NCBI GenBank assembly: GCA_029582155.1
Contig: CM055905.1
Coordinates: forward strand, 6,884,062 to 6,948,061
DNA length: 64,000 nt
Reading direction: 5' to 3'
From: Panopea generosa
Lineage: Eukaryota; Mollusca; Bivalvia; Adapedonta; Hiatellidae
Below are positions 1 through 11,486 of this stretch, one piece after another. The notes beneath the pieces were generated by a model. It worked only from the letters and a program-made list of their open reading frames with translations, was not told the origin of the DNA and ran no database searches. How positions within the stretch are numbered: the stretch's first letter is position 1; each line of letters starts with the position of its first letter. The position numbers and the translations under genes were made by a program.

Positions 1-1261
1 ACTGGACATTTTCTATTGATTGGAAAAATGAAAAGAGCGTTACCTGAAAACAACAATAATCTTCCTCTCGGGTGGAGCAACAATGGTCACATGACAGCTG
101 AGCGTACTTCTATATTTAGATCGTCGCGTGACACCAAGACGACCGGCAGGTATTCCTGCGCTCTCCATATTTATAGTGCCGCTACATTTATCCTCCATGT
201 AAACTACATGTAACAGAAAAACTATATATAACACAGTTAATTAACTTTAAATTCACACTAGTTAAAAAAATCCTTATTCATGTGGTACAGTGCATCCCCA
301 CATAAGAAAAAGGCAGTTTTCTTGTTTCTATGTAAAATATGTTCATCAAGCTTTTAGTGTTCGTGATTTCTTTCAATCAAAATGTATACATATAACTTGT
401 GTGTGTTGATCTACTTATGTATTTAAAAGTACGTTAAATGTCTTCCCTCTAAAACTTGTAAAATGAATATATTATTTCTAATTTGAATTTAACATTTTAT
501 TGTTTGTTTATTATCTGCGTGTCATGTGTTGCATTTATTTTTTAGTAATGAGATTTGTACTTTACATGACTAGCTATGTACCTATAGGGGTTTGAATGTC
601 CCATCAATATTTTTACAGGTATTTTCGTTGCTCAACTTGTTTTATTCAGTATATTGGTATACGCTAATGCTTTCCAACTGATCAGAAACAGAACTACTTC
701 GGCGTTGTCGCGCCATTTCGCTTTCGAGACGTGATTAAACACAAGAAAACTCTATAAATTACCTTGGTATACACCGTTCATTTGGAAAAACACAAAATTC
801 TTTAATACTAGTCATATTGCAAGTTTTATAGAAAGCATTGTTACAATAGCAACATCAGCATAGTGTCTTGTGTTTAATGAATTACAATGACATCAAGTGT
901 GTTCTTAGACAATAGTTAAAGTTGACCTGACTCACTAACTTGTGCCGTATTACTTGATAGCCCACCCAGGAAGATTATACTGACTCCGGGCTATACATCT
1001 ATTAAACTGCTAAACTGTAAAACGCACTTAAGTGTTTTTAATAACTGAAAAACAAGTTCCTATTTGCATGTGTTATTCATGAAATAAACATTACCTTAAA
1101 CATACCTCTATATACGAGACAGACAGTTCATAATGCGGTTAAAATATATATCTTTAATAATGTTGTGAAACCAAATTTAATGCATTGATGAGTTTTATCA
1201 GTTTGATTTTCGAACTTTTGAAACTTTTGGTTTATTTGATTATATATTATGTTATACTTAT
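1..1261. other. Intergenic, no gene seen
   Basis: AT-rich sequence without a convincing open frame. The short open stretch at 16-213 has no domain, splice context or composition signal. Confidence 0.5.
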
Positions 1262-1440
1262 TTGTTTTAGCATCGGTTGCGAAGTTAGCTCAGAGATTAT
1301 ATGAAACGATCTCGAGTCTACTTCCTGGGTAATATATCCAATACTGAGTGTAATTGTTGAGGGCCCTGGGGTCAAGTCTAGGATCGAGCCCACGACTTCA
1401 GGCGTGAGCGGCAACATTATCCACTGTACTACCGCCCCGC
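1262..1440 (-). mobile_element. SINE family A
   Basis: Read on the minus strand it begins with a tRNA-like head (GGGGCGGTAGTACAGTGGAT, B box GGCTCGATCC). It then has the family body with CTCAGTATTGG, CAGGAAGTAGACTCGAGA and CTGAGCTAACTTCGCAACC. Same family as the copies at 21455, 31222, 35603, 37517 and 38990. Confidence 0.75.
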
Positions 1441-1779
1441 TTTTTTTATTTAATTATTTGTTAAAACAACTAAATTCACACAAAATACCATATTGCAGCT
1501 TTTATTATAAGTGTAATGTTATGCTAGACTTCGCATGTTATTTATTTCCTCCGCCTATGTTGATGTATTTCTAATGTAGAAGAAAAATAATAATGATCTA
1601 CAAAAATGTTGTTTATATTCAATCTGTTGTTATACGTAATCTAAAGATCAAGTGCGCCGACTTATTGTTCAAACAGCGGATACAGGATTTTTCAAAATTT
1701 TGAAATTGACAAAAATCTGTTGTTTTTTTTCAATATATGCCTATATATACTTATTGCCAAAATGATATCTATTTAAACA

Positions 1780-2205
1780 AGCCAACAAAATATGTTGAAA
1801 AGGGGTTTCTTAACTTGGGCTACGGCCTAGGTTAGACTAAAAAAGATTTCCCGCCTAAAATGGCAAAGTATTTTGTGAGGGTCACGGGATTTCATTTTGA
1901 TTTCAATTTCAGGTTCACACGTTGTAAATTTTGTTTCATCTCAGAACGAGGCCGAATAACGATATGAAGGTCGAAAAGCAGTATTTAAGTGCGGTCTATT
2001 TTAGAACGGGGATTTTGTTTCAAGGGTACCACTCCGACTAAAACATCGATTTTGTCACGCTTTGGTGAATTTGATATACCAAACCATTCGGACTTTATTT
2101 ATTGATGACAATGAGATGCTTTTTATCCGTTTCAAAAATGATTATATTTTTAAGACATTTATAGCATTTTTTTTTTCGTGATAAAATCTATATTCCCTTT
2201 AAATA
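1780..2205 (+). repeat. Interspersed repeat, first of two copies
   Basis: About 400 bases resemble 48160-48550 in the same orientation. Shared blocks include GGTTAGACTAAAA, GATTTCATTTTGATTTCAAT, TTTGTTTCATC and AAGACATTTATAG. No terminal repeats or coding sequence were found. Confidence 0.7.
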
Positions 2206-3094
2206 AATCATGACTATAGTAAATATTCCAAAGTAGATAAAGATACTGCAGTTACTTCACTTCATTAATAACCATTAATCATGAATGCCCTCTGCCAACG
2301 TAGCGGCACATGCTGTCACATGTGACGGGAAACAAACGCGACTGTCAGCTGCTTTAATGGCACGTGATTAGAAGTCAAAGGCGACTGTATGTTGTAAACT
2401 AATTCGTCGCGATATGTTGTCGGTAAAATAAAAAACTTTAGAATGAACTATTTGTTTTCAACTTGCATATTTATTTAATATCGAGTGTAAAATCAGTTCT
2501 ACCCAACAAATCACGCTTAAAGTCTTCCTCAGAAGAATACAAGGATAAAGTGTCTGCTAAGCATAGCCGTTTGTGTGTTAACAATGACTCTTCGATCTTT
2601 GGTCATATGTTTCGTTACCAGACATAGCGCCGCTTTTAATAATATTTTACCATTACCTCACCAGTCACATAAAACCAGGCGCTTGTGTAGCAGTGAACAG
2701 TTTGATTAATACTTCTGCTTAAACACACTTGTTGACTTGCGAACCTCTTTAAAATATTAAGTTTTCCACCATTGAATGTGTGAGTTTAACAAACATAAGC
2801 GTTCCGGAAAAATATTCCAAATTCACATTCACTGCCGATACCGGATAAATAACTCGGTTGTGTGCTGTTAACACATGTCACTGGTGAAACTATACATTGC
2901 CAACCACAGTCAGTAACGCCTATAAATCTCAATGTGTTCCCCTCCAGATGACGTCACCAGATTCCGTTTTTGCAGCTCACTAATCGAGTTTGGTAAGTTG
3001 TTATTAAACTTGTTTTAATTGAATTCGATTATGAAACAAGTTGTAATAACTTCATGCTTGAAGTCTTCCAGGGTAGAACCTGTACTCAGTATAT
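2206..3094. other. Intergenic, no gene seen
   Basis: No supported gene. A perfect CRE palindrome TGACGTCA lies at 2949-2956; its use is unknown. Confidence 0.4.
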
Positions 3095-3205
3095 GCGGAA
3101 AAAGTGTCGTGCTCAAGGACACCACATATAGCAGTGTGCGGAGGATCAAACCCACGACCCCATCATGGGGATCCGATGCTCTACAATTGGACCACGCGCT
3201 CCACA
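3095..3205 (-). mobile_element. tRNA-derived SINE head fragment
   Basis: On the minus strand GCGTGGTCCAATTGTAGAGC (A-box region) and GGGTTTGATCC (B box) mimic a tRNA. The sequence continues as a short tail with CCTTGAGCACGAC. It is not a foldable tRNA gene. Confidence 0.5.
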
Positions 3206-3858
3206 AGTTAATTATAACAGTGCTATATCTAAGTATAGTGCATATAGATCTGTACGAAGTAGGCTGGAAATCTATTTTTACTTGAATCTGATTTTTACTT
3301 AAAATATTGTCTTGTAAAGAAAATTTAATTAAATTATGATCTTGATACGAAAAGTATTAAAACCGCCATAGTATATGCCATTAAAACTGATTAAACCCGT
3401 TATCCCACGGCGAAATGAAGGAAATAATAACTATCACCAAAAAAAATACTTACGATAAAAATAGGTCGTAAACGAAAGTAATTATCGTTCATAATATTTA
3501 AATATCAATCCAGATTAACCCAACCTAAGATCGAATATTTCATAAAACGGTATGTTTCTGAAAATACAATCTTAAATTCATATGGATGTCCATGAAAAAT
3601 AGTATGAAAGTTTCTGATTTTATCGTAAGTTTGTTTGTGAAATGCAACCCAGCAGTTTAGCTGAATTCGATTTATTTTGATGACGTGCATTTCCGTTGTG
3701 TAGAAGCCATAAAACAAAGCTCATGATTTCAAATAACGCACAGTATTAAAATGGTTGTCGTGTTCACGTATCGAATCAAATCCTATTAACCTCCAAGAAT
3801 TGTTATCTGGTACCATTTTAAGAACGTATCCACATTTTTATTTTTTAAACTAGTGAAG

Positions 3859-4701
3859 CAGGGCACTAGACAACTTTTGGAGACAGGTACCCATACCCTC
3901 TGGAAGGGGAATTTTTCGTCGTTTTAAGACTAATGGGGGAATTTTTAGCCATATAAATATTACTACTTTTCACACTGATTAATACTGTTTTCAATCATTT
4001 CCAAAAGTTATAGTACTACTGTACAGAAATTCACAATATTTGCAGCAGTAACCTTCCTTGGAGGCACTATAATACAACCACTTGAAAGAGAGTTCATATC
4101 TAGTTGTGTCAAACAACATATTATCAAGTACTAATACATGACGTTTCTTATCAACATGGACAATGTCCGATTCGCCATCAGAATCAGAACTGGACACAGC
4201 TTCAGACCGCGAGGCTTTACGTTTTTGGGAATCGGAACATGGCACGTCAGAGGATTTTTGAGGATCTAGCGAGCTTGTAGTGGGATGGATCATGCGGTTT
4301 TCTAATATTTTTTTTTGCTTGCAAACTTTTCTGATTGAATAAGATGTCTATTTTTTTACAATTATCTGCTGTTTTCGATGTTATTTTTCGCCGGTAATGT
4401 ATTTGATTATGTGACATTTTTCACCTGCTAAGGGCAATATTCGAATGAATCCATACCGACTTGTTACGAGAAAATTCATTGGACAGTCAATCAAAAGAGA
4501 AGACTCGTGAATGTTTTATTGGATTCATACTCAAAACTATTCGTTCTTATGTCCGGCCAACGAGTAACTTCGTGATTTTCCTTCCGATTTTATTTTTGCT
4601 TTCGAAGGGATTTTTTTTCTTAGAAAGGGGAAAAAACATATTATTTTAGGAGGGGAATGGGGCCGATATTCGGCCCCAAAATCGGCCAAACGAGTGCCCT
4701 G
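3859..4701 (-). mobile_element. hAT-like DNA transposon remnant with zinc-finger ORF
   Basis: The ends are inverted: CAGGGCACTAG at the left and the complement of CAGGGCACTCG at the right. CAGGGC-type ends are usual for hAT elements. GTGAAG flanks both sides, compatible with a decayed 8-bp target duplication. Inside, 3991-4293 (minus) is open for 100 codons. The right end recurs at 60050-60119. Confidence 0.6.
3991..4293 (-). pseudogene. Transposon zinc-finger fragment (TTF/hAT N-terminus-like)
   Basis: About 100 residues: a Ser/Asp-rich region (VSSSDSDGESDIVHVDKK) and then ELSFKWLYYSASKEGYCCKY followed by CEFLYSS. The W-x(3)-S-x(3)-GY-C-x-x-C order recalls the TTF-type finger before hAT transposases. 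No dimerisation or catalytic region follows. It lies inside the TIR element 3859-4701, so it is probably a relic. Confidence 0.4.
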
Positions 4702-4740
4702 TGAAGTCATGCTTGTTTAAAAGGTATGAGTAAAGAAAAA

Positions 4741-4985
4741 GAGGGCCCTCCGTGGCCAACTGGTCTAAGGCATTTTTTCATTATCAGTTGCCTCTCGCCG
4801 CTAAGGTCGTAAGTTCCGAGTCCCGCTTGCTTCAAAAACTTTAAGTGAGAAAGTTATTCAGTGACTTACGGAAGGACGATGGTTCTACTCGGATTTATTC
4901 TGAGGTCTTCATCCACTAATTAAACTGTCCGCACATGGTTAGTACTGGTTCTACCTGGGAAGTTTTCGAGCGTAATTTATCGAAG
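4741..4985 (+). mobile_element. SINE family C
   Basis: The head GTGGCCAACTGGTCTAAGGC with long variable arm and B box GTTCCGAGTCCC looks like a tRNA-Leu-type promoter. The body contains GGTTCTACTCGGATTTATTC and TGAGGTCTTC. It is the only plus-strand copy of this family in the window. Confidence 0.7.
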
Positions 4986-6229
4986 TTGAAGCCCGTTTCT
5001 TCTGTTTTACTTAAACTTAATTTTAGTATTCATGAACATACTGTTACTGTTTGTTATTTTTCTTAAACTCAGTAGTATATGCTTACGTATTTCCGTGAAA
5101 CCGGGGCCAGCACTTTTTCATAATCGGTGTGTAACAGCTATAAGTTTAAAACAACAAAACGAAATTAATGGCCAGCATACATATCGAATTATTCTAGCAT
5201 CATACAGATATACGTTTTGAAGAAATATACTTTAGTGAAAAGTTTATTACCAAGGTTGCCGTGCATCCCTTTAAACATTTTCAATTACATCCAATTAATA
5301 AAATTAAATAGAACTTACATCGGCGTAAAGTCATTCCGAATTCCAACTGAATTGTACCAAGAAGAACTATAAGGAACACATTCGACGCCATTGTGGTAAC
5401 GTTCATGTATATCTTTTGAAAACAACTAACCATAGTTTTAAATCAGACGAGGATCCAGGGAGGGGGTTTAAACCCATATTTTCATATATTTTTCCAAAAG
5501 ATATCTGGAAAATATTGTCGTTCTTACAATGAAGGAAAATACAAACCTCCCACTTGAAACACAATTAAAAAGGTTAATTGATTTAATATTTGGATAACGT
5601 TGTTATAATGTCTACATTCAAATTTATCGATAGCACAGTCGACTCAATATGAGTTACAATACCATTACTTGTACTTACTGAAGTATATTTAATATTCGCT
5701 GTTACCATATAAATATGTTCATATTTTAGCAAAGATACTATAACTTCGACGCTATTTCTTGTCCACTTCGATTCCATATGTATCAACATAGACCCCACGC
5801 GCACTCCGCCACGGCGAGCGACTGTCACTTGGGAACGTACACAATTTCATATTGAGAAATGAGACGCATAGGGAAATATGACAGTGTGGCCAGTAAAAGT
5901 GGACGTGCAGATCACTCCCGAATGACCGTATGTTTTACTTGCACACTCCGGTCCACTAGTCATTAATTATTATATTATTTTCAGACAAGATGTAGAACAA
6001 ATGGTTTAACAGCAGACTTGCGTGTTTTAAGGCGGTCGTAAAATGTTGTCTCGTACTCGGGGGTGTTTGCATTTCTGGTTCCCTGGAATCGTGATGTTCA
6101 TTCGGTGTAGCTCGAAAATAGAAGCCGGGTCTAAGTGCATGAGTGGTGTTATCATATGTATTCTTATGGATCTGAATAAAACAGTCTAGATCAGGATTAT
6201 ATTTTTGGTTTCTATTATATAACAAAATA
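4986..6229. other. Intergenic, no supported gene
   Basis: Short open frames at 5032-5220, 5583-5828 and 5956-6225 show no domain, splice context or repeat match. I see no gene here. Confidence 0.45.
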
Positions 6230-6410
6230 TTTCAAGACATTGTATCTCATTGTCATTAGTCTCCTACCGCTGATTTGTGTGAGAAAGTTATCAATTGCTT
6301 GCTTGAGACGAATACTTGCTTATGTTACAGGAATCACAGGAAAGAGTTCATGTTTAACTGGTCGTCGGTTAGCCCTTGATGGCATAAAAATAGCCTTAAA
6401 TATTAAAACA
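6230..6410 (+). mobile_element. SINE family B, 3' part
   Basis: TTGTATCTCATTGTCATTAG, CCGCTGATTTG and GTTAGCCCTTGATGGCATAA match the body of the complete copy at 6471-6752; the tRNA-like head is missing. Confidence 0.6.
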
Positions 6411-6470
6411 AAAAACAACCTACTGTAACTTTGATTTCAGTGTAATGATACCACATATGTGTTAGCAATG

Positions 6471-6755
6471 TTTCACAAGCAGGTAACGCGTCTGGCTATC
6501 AATCCAGGGGTCGTAAGTTCGAATCCCCGCCCGGCAACAGTCTCCGTGATGATCGATATACGACATTGTATCTCATTATTATTCGTCTCCAACCGCTGAT
6601 TTAAATGGGAAAGTTCTTGCAGGAGATGGGATGTGCTCGAGTACTGGTTACCTTTCAGGATCCAAATACATAGTGGTTAGGTTAACTGATTGTCTGTTAG
6701 CCCTCGGTGGCATAGAAATGGACGCTTAATAGTCAATCAATCAATCACAATCTTT
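6471..6755 (+). mobile_element. SINE family B, full-length
   Basis: A tRNA-like head (GTAACGCGTCTGGCTATCAA; B box AGTTCGAATCC) is followed by the family body (CTCGAGTACTGGTTACC, GGTTAGGTTAACTGATTGTC, GCCCTCGGTGGCATA). It ends in a short CAATCAATCAATCA tail. The tail shows its direction. Confidence 0.8.
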
Positions 6756-7354
6756 GATTTTTTAACTAATTTTATATATCTAAATAATCGTTGTCCAAGT
6801 TGTATTGTTTCTAAATTAACACAGGAAAACCAATAAAATGTAAATTTGTGTTTTCATTATTGACAACTAAACGTAATATGTTATAGCAATTAATCAAATT
6901 GACCTGGTCACCGGAGTTTGAACTACTTATGTAGTACTAGTAACTATTGAACGGTCGTTAATCCACAAAATTGACAATATCAATGACTAACATGAAGTCC
7001 AATCAAATGGCGATTCAAGAGAGTGCAGGGATCCGAAAATGTTGCTAACTAGTTAAAAGTATTTTTCAGACAAAACTTCGTGCGTTCAACTAGTCCACGT
7101 TACCCGTGTATTTAAAATGTCGGCCGTCACTGGGGCTGAATTCAGAAACCACGATGGTTTTGCTAACATTGTGAAATATATATTATTGTATATATGCTCG
7201 ACCTCAAATTAAAGTAACTTTAGTATACGGTTTGCTGTTTTTCAACGGTAACGAACGAAGAACTGATAAAAAATGCAAGACTGAGTGTTACTAAATGACT
7301 TACGATAAATTCGCCGTTAGTCAATTGGAAATTTTTTTCGTTATATTATTGACG

Positions 7355-8311
7355 TTTTTAGCTCTACTGGCCAAAGGCCAGAAGTGCTTATGCGATGGCG
7401 CGTTGTCTGACGTCTGTCGTCTGTTTTCTCTGAAACCACTAGCTAATTGAACTGAAACTTCACATGGGTGTTTCTATTGCATAGGAGACGATACAGAAGA
7501 TTTTTTTTTTCGATCTGAAATTCAAGATGGCCGCCGTTACTAAAAATAGTCCAAAACTTAAAAAAGCTTCTTCTCATGAACAGCCCAACAGATTTTCAAA
7601 ATGTTTATGTAGTAATGATGACCAACTATAGTTTTGTTAGATTTGTTCAACTGATTTTGCCAATATCTTTACAGAAGTATTGTTTGGTGAAGGAGATTCA
7701 GATTTGTAAAAATGACTGAATTCCACTGTCTTAAGGGGTCAGGAGGGGCCCCAAAAGGGTAAAAATTGGGAATTACTAAATTCGTTTTCTTAAGAACTGG
7801 TATGTCAGATTTGTACATATTTGATATGAATTATCCCTAAGTGTGGGGGTTTGATTTCAGATAAGAATTTAGGGGCTAAAGTATATGGGGGCCCTGTAAG
7901 GGGACTTAGAATTTTACATAGGGATACTGTGGGAAAACAGAAAATTCTCTTCTTTTTTTCATTTATTCTGAAACCACTAGGCCAATTAAACTGAAACTTC
8001 ACATGGAAGTTTCTATTGCATAGGAGACTATAAAAAAGATTTATTTTTTCTATTTAAAATTCAAGATGGCCACCGTTACTAAAAATAGTCCAAAACTTAA
8101 AAAATCTTCTTCTCGTGAACGGTACAACAGGTTTTTAAAATGTTTATGTAATAATGATGACCAACTATAGTTTTGTTAGATTTGTTCAAATGGTGTCCCT
8201 AGAGTTAAAAATGACCCCGCCCCGATGTTCTATTGCATAGTAGAATTTCAAAAAGAGCTATGGCCACTATGAGTCAGTAGAGCGTCCTCGGGCCCTCTTG
8301 GGCCTCTTGTT
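7355..8311 (-). mobile_element. Modular hairpin-ended element, copy A
   Basis: Read on the minus strand it runs from AACAAGAGGCCCAAGAGGGC to CTGGCCTTTGGCCAGTAGAG then CTAAAA. Internally it holds two copies of a module with ACTAAAAATAGTCCAAAACT and AAAATGTTTATGTAGTAATG, plus a GACGACAGACG tract near the hairpin end. No protein is encoded. See copies B (13709), C (24644) and D (35687). Confidence 0.7.
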
Positions 8312-9369
8312 CATGATTTGAGTCAACTTGGGGTTTATTACGATATATTTATAATACTATGAATATTTGTTTGTTTACGTTTACGACGATTTGGTGTAGC
8401 AATTGTTTTTGTGAAAGTCGTGATCCGCCCACGGAACCACTTTGTAGCAAATCAATATCCGTATACTGTTATGCATTCACACTGTTCAATAGCCAACGAA
8501 ATGCGATGAACGTGTTTCCGGACATCGATTATTGTCAATAAACCAGCTCCGGTAATTGACCATTCTACCTTGGACAACCATCCATGATGACTTAATATGG
8601 TAAGCAGAGCATGGTTAAATTTTACATTTTAATTCAAACATTTTTATACTGTGTAAATTGTATTAATTGTTTTCTGGGGATTGAATTGATTTAAATATAT
8701 ATTATTTTATTAGAACTTGGTTGTTTTATGCATTCAATATGTAAGCAAGGGTTAAGCTCACTAGTGGTGTGTTGTGCTATTTGATGAAATTATTCCATGT
8801 TCATGATATTGTGTGGCAATGAAACATCAGACGGTCTCACCTTGCTATTAATTTGGTTTTATCGTGTGACACACGTTTCTATTTCAGTGTTTTAAAGAAA
8901 TCTTTAAATATGGATATTCGTTGAAAAAAAATTACCGTCGATATATATTTGTATGATAAGCTTAAATTGATAGTTTGTTGATGTTTGTATTCGCCATGAA
9001 TTATTATGTCAATGACATATACCGTCGTATCGTTATCAAGTGGACAAACGGCAATTTTTTGATGAATTGAAAATATGCAGACACCCAATTTCTTTTTATA
9101 TACTGGAAACATGCATAACTCTGGTAAATGGGTGAAAACCATTTGTGACCCAACGTGTCAATATAATTTATTTTTATTAGTAAATGATGTAAAAGAACAA
9201 GTTATCTGGTATATAAATTTGTATTTCTAACGAATATTTACTCGTATTTTCAACTAGTGTGACTTACATGAAGTTTCGTGTAGTAATACTTGCGATGTAT
9301 AAAACTGTCAGAATGTATGTACCATGCCGTGTGTGTTATATTTTCTTTGAAACATTTTATACTGAGCTG
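8312..9369. other. Region upstream of the GPCR
   Basis: AT-rich, without a recognisable repeat or coding exon. It probably includes the GPCR promoter and first intron, but no core promoter motif can be assigned. Confidence 0.35.
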
Positions 9370-9390
9370 TTGTTGTTGTTGTTTTTCAGA
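9370..9390 (+). other. 3' splice site before the GPCR reading frame
   Basis: A pyrimidine/GTT-rich tract ends in TTTTTCAG, 76 bases before the GPCR start codon. In-frame stops follow it, so it would open an exon carrying 5' UTR plus the single coding exon. This is a common arrangement for intron-poor GPCR genes. No upstream exon was identified. Confidence 0.4.
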
Positions 9391-9466
9391 AGAAGCCGAG
9401 ACTTTTGTCTAAATGTACAGAAATAACTAACAACTATCGCAATTGTTTAACACAACCACAAAAGAC

Positions 9467-11100
9467 ATGATGGTTAATACATTTCCTCGCACAAAAGGAG
9501 TGCTGGTTGGTACAAGTACACACAAAATGATAGCTGAAACAAATACACAAGCAGTGGTGGTAGATGCAAGAAGAGTCATGGGTGATACAATAACACAAGA
9601 AGGTGTGGTATATACAAGCACACAAATGGTTGGTGCAAGCACCCACGAAGTGATGGTAGATACAACCAACCTTATGATTGGTACAAGCACCCACGAAGTG
9701 ATGGTAGATACAAACACTGTACTGCTTGATACAGTCACACAAAAACTGATGGTAGATACAGATACCAGCACACAAATAGTGGTTGTTGATACTACCAATG
9801 TATCAACTTGGGCGGATGTGTCAGAAATGCTTAGGGAGGCTAACTACAACGTCTTGATTAAAGTCGTGCCAATTATCGTATTTTTCGTTGTTATGACATT
9901 TGTCGGTGTAATAGGCAACAGCCTAATGATCATGTTTTGTGCTTCCAAGGCAAGAAAGACTTCGACATTTACATTCATTATAGTATTGGCAGTTATCGAT
10001 GTAATCGTGTGTTTATCAAGTTTCTACATCTATCGCTGAAATGTGTGTAAATATCTACTTTACGAACAGCATTCTTTGTAAAGTTATGTTCTTCTTTCAC
10101 CATTCGATAATTTCTGCCTCGGTGTCGGTACTAAGTTTAATATCTATAGACAGGTATAAAAAGATGTGTAAACCTTTAGGTAAACAGTTTACACCAAGAA
10201 CTGCACTGACTGCTGTTTTTGTTTTGATAGCAATTATTGTCATTTCCTGTGTGCGAGATTTGTTTATATTAGACAGCGTAAAGCTTAATCTGACGGTATC
10301 GACAGGCTCGGTCATTGGTCACTATTGTACCACTTCTGATAACCCAAATCTGCAACTAGTCATAACATTGGTATATAGTGTTGACGCGTTATTTATCGTT
10401 TGTATTATTGTTACATTTATATTCACATACGGTAATATCTTGCGACTTTTGAATAAACAAACAAAGAAATTCACCCTCAAAATTGCAAAGTATAATAAAG
10501 AAGACGAAAATATACAGGCTGAATTTGGAAAAAGCTGTACCAGCATATCTTCTCTTAATGGCGAGCTCGAGTCACACTCAAGTCATAAGCAAACCAACAC
10601 AAGTCAATCGGGAAATACCCTTCAAGTACCGTCTACTAAAATCAGAGGAAGTAACATCAGTTTAGATGTATCTAGTACTTCCGTCTGCGAACACAAGAGC
10701 ACGGACAACGACTAAAACGCGGAACTCTGAACGGAACGTAACAATAATGATGCTCGCTGTAACAGTTGATTTCATAATTTGCTTTGTGCCATTTTTCTTT
10801 GTTGTAATAGGTATCCGCCTCACAACAAACACCAATGAGTATGAGTTAAGTGGGGGTGTTCAATTCGCTCTCCGTTTGCCCTTCCTTAATAGTGTGATTA
10901 ATCCCATCATATTTTGTGTTTTCAATCTACAATTTAGACTGTTATGTAAGCAGGAAGTTGTTCTAAAGGAAGGTTGCAGTTACTGCTGTACCTGCCAGCT
11001 ACTTCACTGCTGGACAGGATATAAATATACAGCACGCTGGAAAGTGTGGAAGCAACAACTAGATCTACATAGATATAATATCACCAGTACCGGAAAATAA
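9467..11100 (+). pseudogene. Rhodopsin-class (class A) GPCR, interrupted by two frame changes
   Basis: Three consecutive open frames together spell one seven-helix receptor of about 544 residues. Part 1 (9467-10036) has a Thr/Val-rich ectodomain, an N-V-S glycosylation site, TM1 with GNSLMI and TM2 with LAVIDVIV. Part 2 (from about 10038) has the TM3 Cys (ILCKVMFF), the DRY motif ISIDRYKKMCKPLG, TM4, the second-loop Cys (GHYCTT), TM5 and a Ser/Thr-rich third loop. Part 3 (from about 10670) has TM6 VTVDFIICFVPFF, TM7 LNSVINPIIFCVF and a Cys-rich tail. Each change equals one extra base: the first lies between TM2 and 10037, the second within 10666-10712. Neither region contains a long homopolymer. 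ATG 9467 is the first Met after an in-frame TAA (9428-9430). The ligand is unknown; the KPLG-x-x-FTPRTA pattern recalls large peptide-receptor-like expansions in molluscs. It could be a pseudogene or an assembly artefact. Confidence 0.75.
9635..9715 (+). repeat. 48-bp direct repeat in the GPCR ectodomain
   Basis: The stretch encoding ASTHEVMVDTT recurs 48 bases later as TSTHEVMVDTN. Weaker versions (STHKMIAETN, TSTQMVGAS, TVTQKLMVDT) extend the pattern over about 9500-9790. The unit is 16 codons, so copy changes keep the frame. Confidence 0.7.
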
Positions 11101-11469
11101 TACTTAATATCTGCATCCGGGAAACACATTTTGCTATACATCTTTAAACAAGCAACCGCTGCTATCATATCAGTTGAAATATGGGTCGGGTTTAATTGTA
11201 TGCTATAGTCCTGGTTCCTGCTTTCCTCATTTCCCGTTTGACAAAAAATGGAGTAATCAATGATAATGTGACCAATGTCTCATGTACATGTATATACTTA
11301 TATATTTACCAAGTGTTATAGATATTTTAATGGGTTTAACGTTATTTTCAACATATTTCAGGGTGTACATGACATATCCAGTTTCACGTGACAAAGTTGA
11401 AATTTCTACACACTTTCAAAAAATCGTGAAAGTAGCAGTTTTTACTGAAAGATCTGTTAATTTTCAATC

Positions 11470-11486
11470 AATAAAAGTAAAATAAA
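11470..11486 (+). terminator. Twin AATAAA poly(A) signals after the GPCR
   Basis: AATAAA occurs at 11470-11475 and 11481-11486, about 370 bases past the GPCR stop, followed by T/G-rich sequence. Position and spacing suit a 3' end. Confidence 0.45.

Noticed and set aside
2949-2956. CRE site TGACGTCA as a promoter
   Set aside because: A lone 8-base motif with no gene start nearby; expected by chance often enough.
5956-6225. 89-codon minus-strand open frame
   Set aside because: No recognisable domain, no splice sites that would join it to a gene, and no repeat support.
6471-6545. tRNA gene
   Set aside because: A and B boxes are present but no cloverleaf acceptor stem closes; it is the head of a SINE. 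The same holds for the other tRNA-like heads.
9427-9798. Two overlapping minus-strand open frames
   Set aside because: They are antisense shadows of the repetitive GPCR ectodomain.
10020-10716. Programmed frameshifting or tiny introns in the GPCR
   Set aside because: No slippery site, pseudoknot or GT-AG pair of usable length at either frame change; such recoding is not known in GPCRs.
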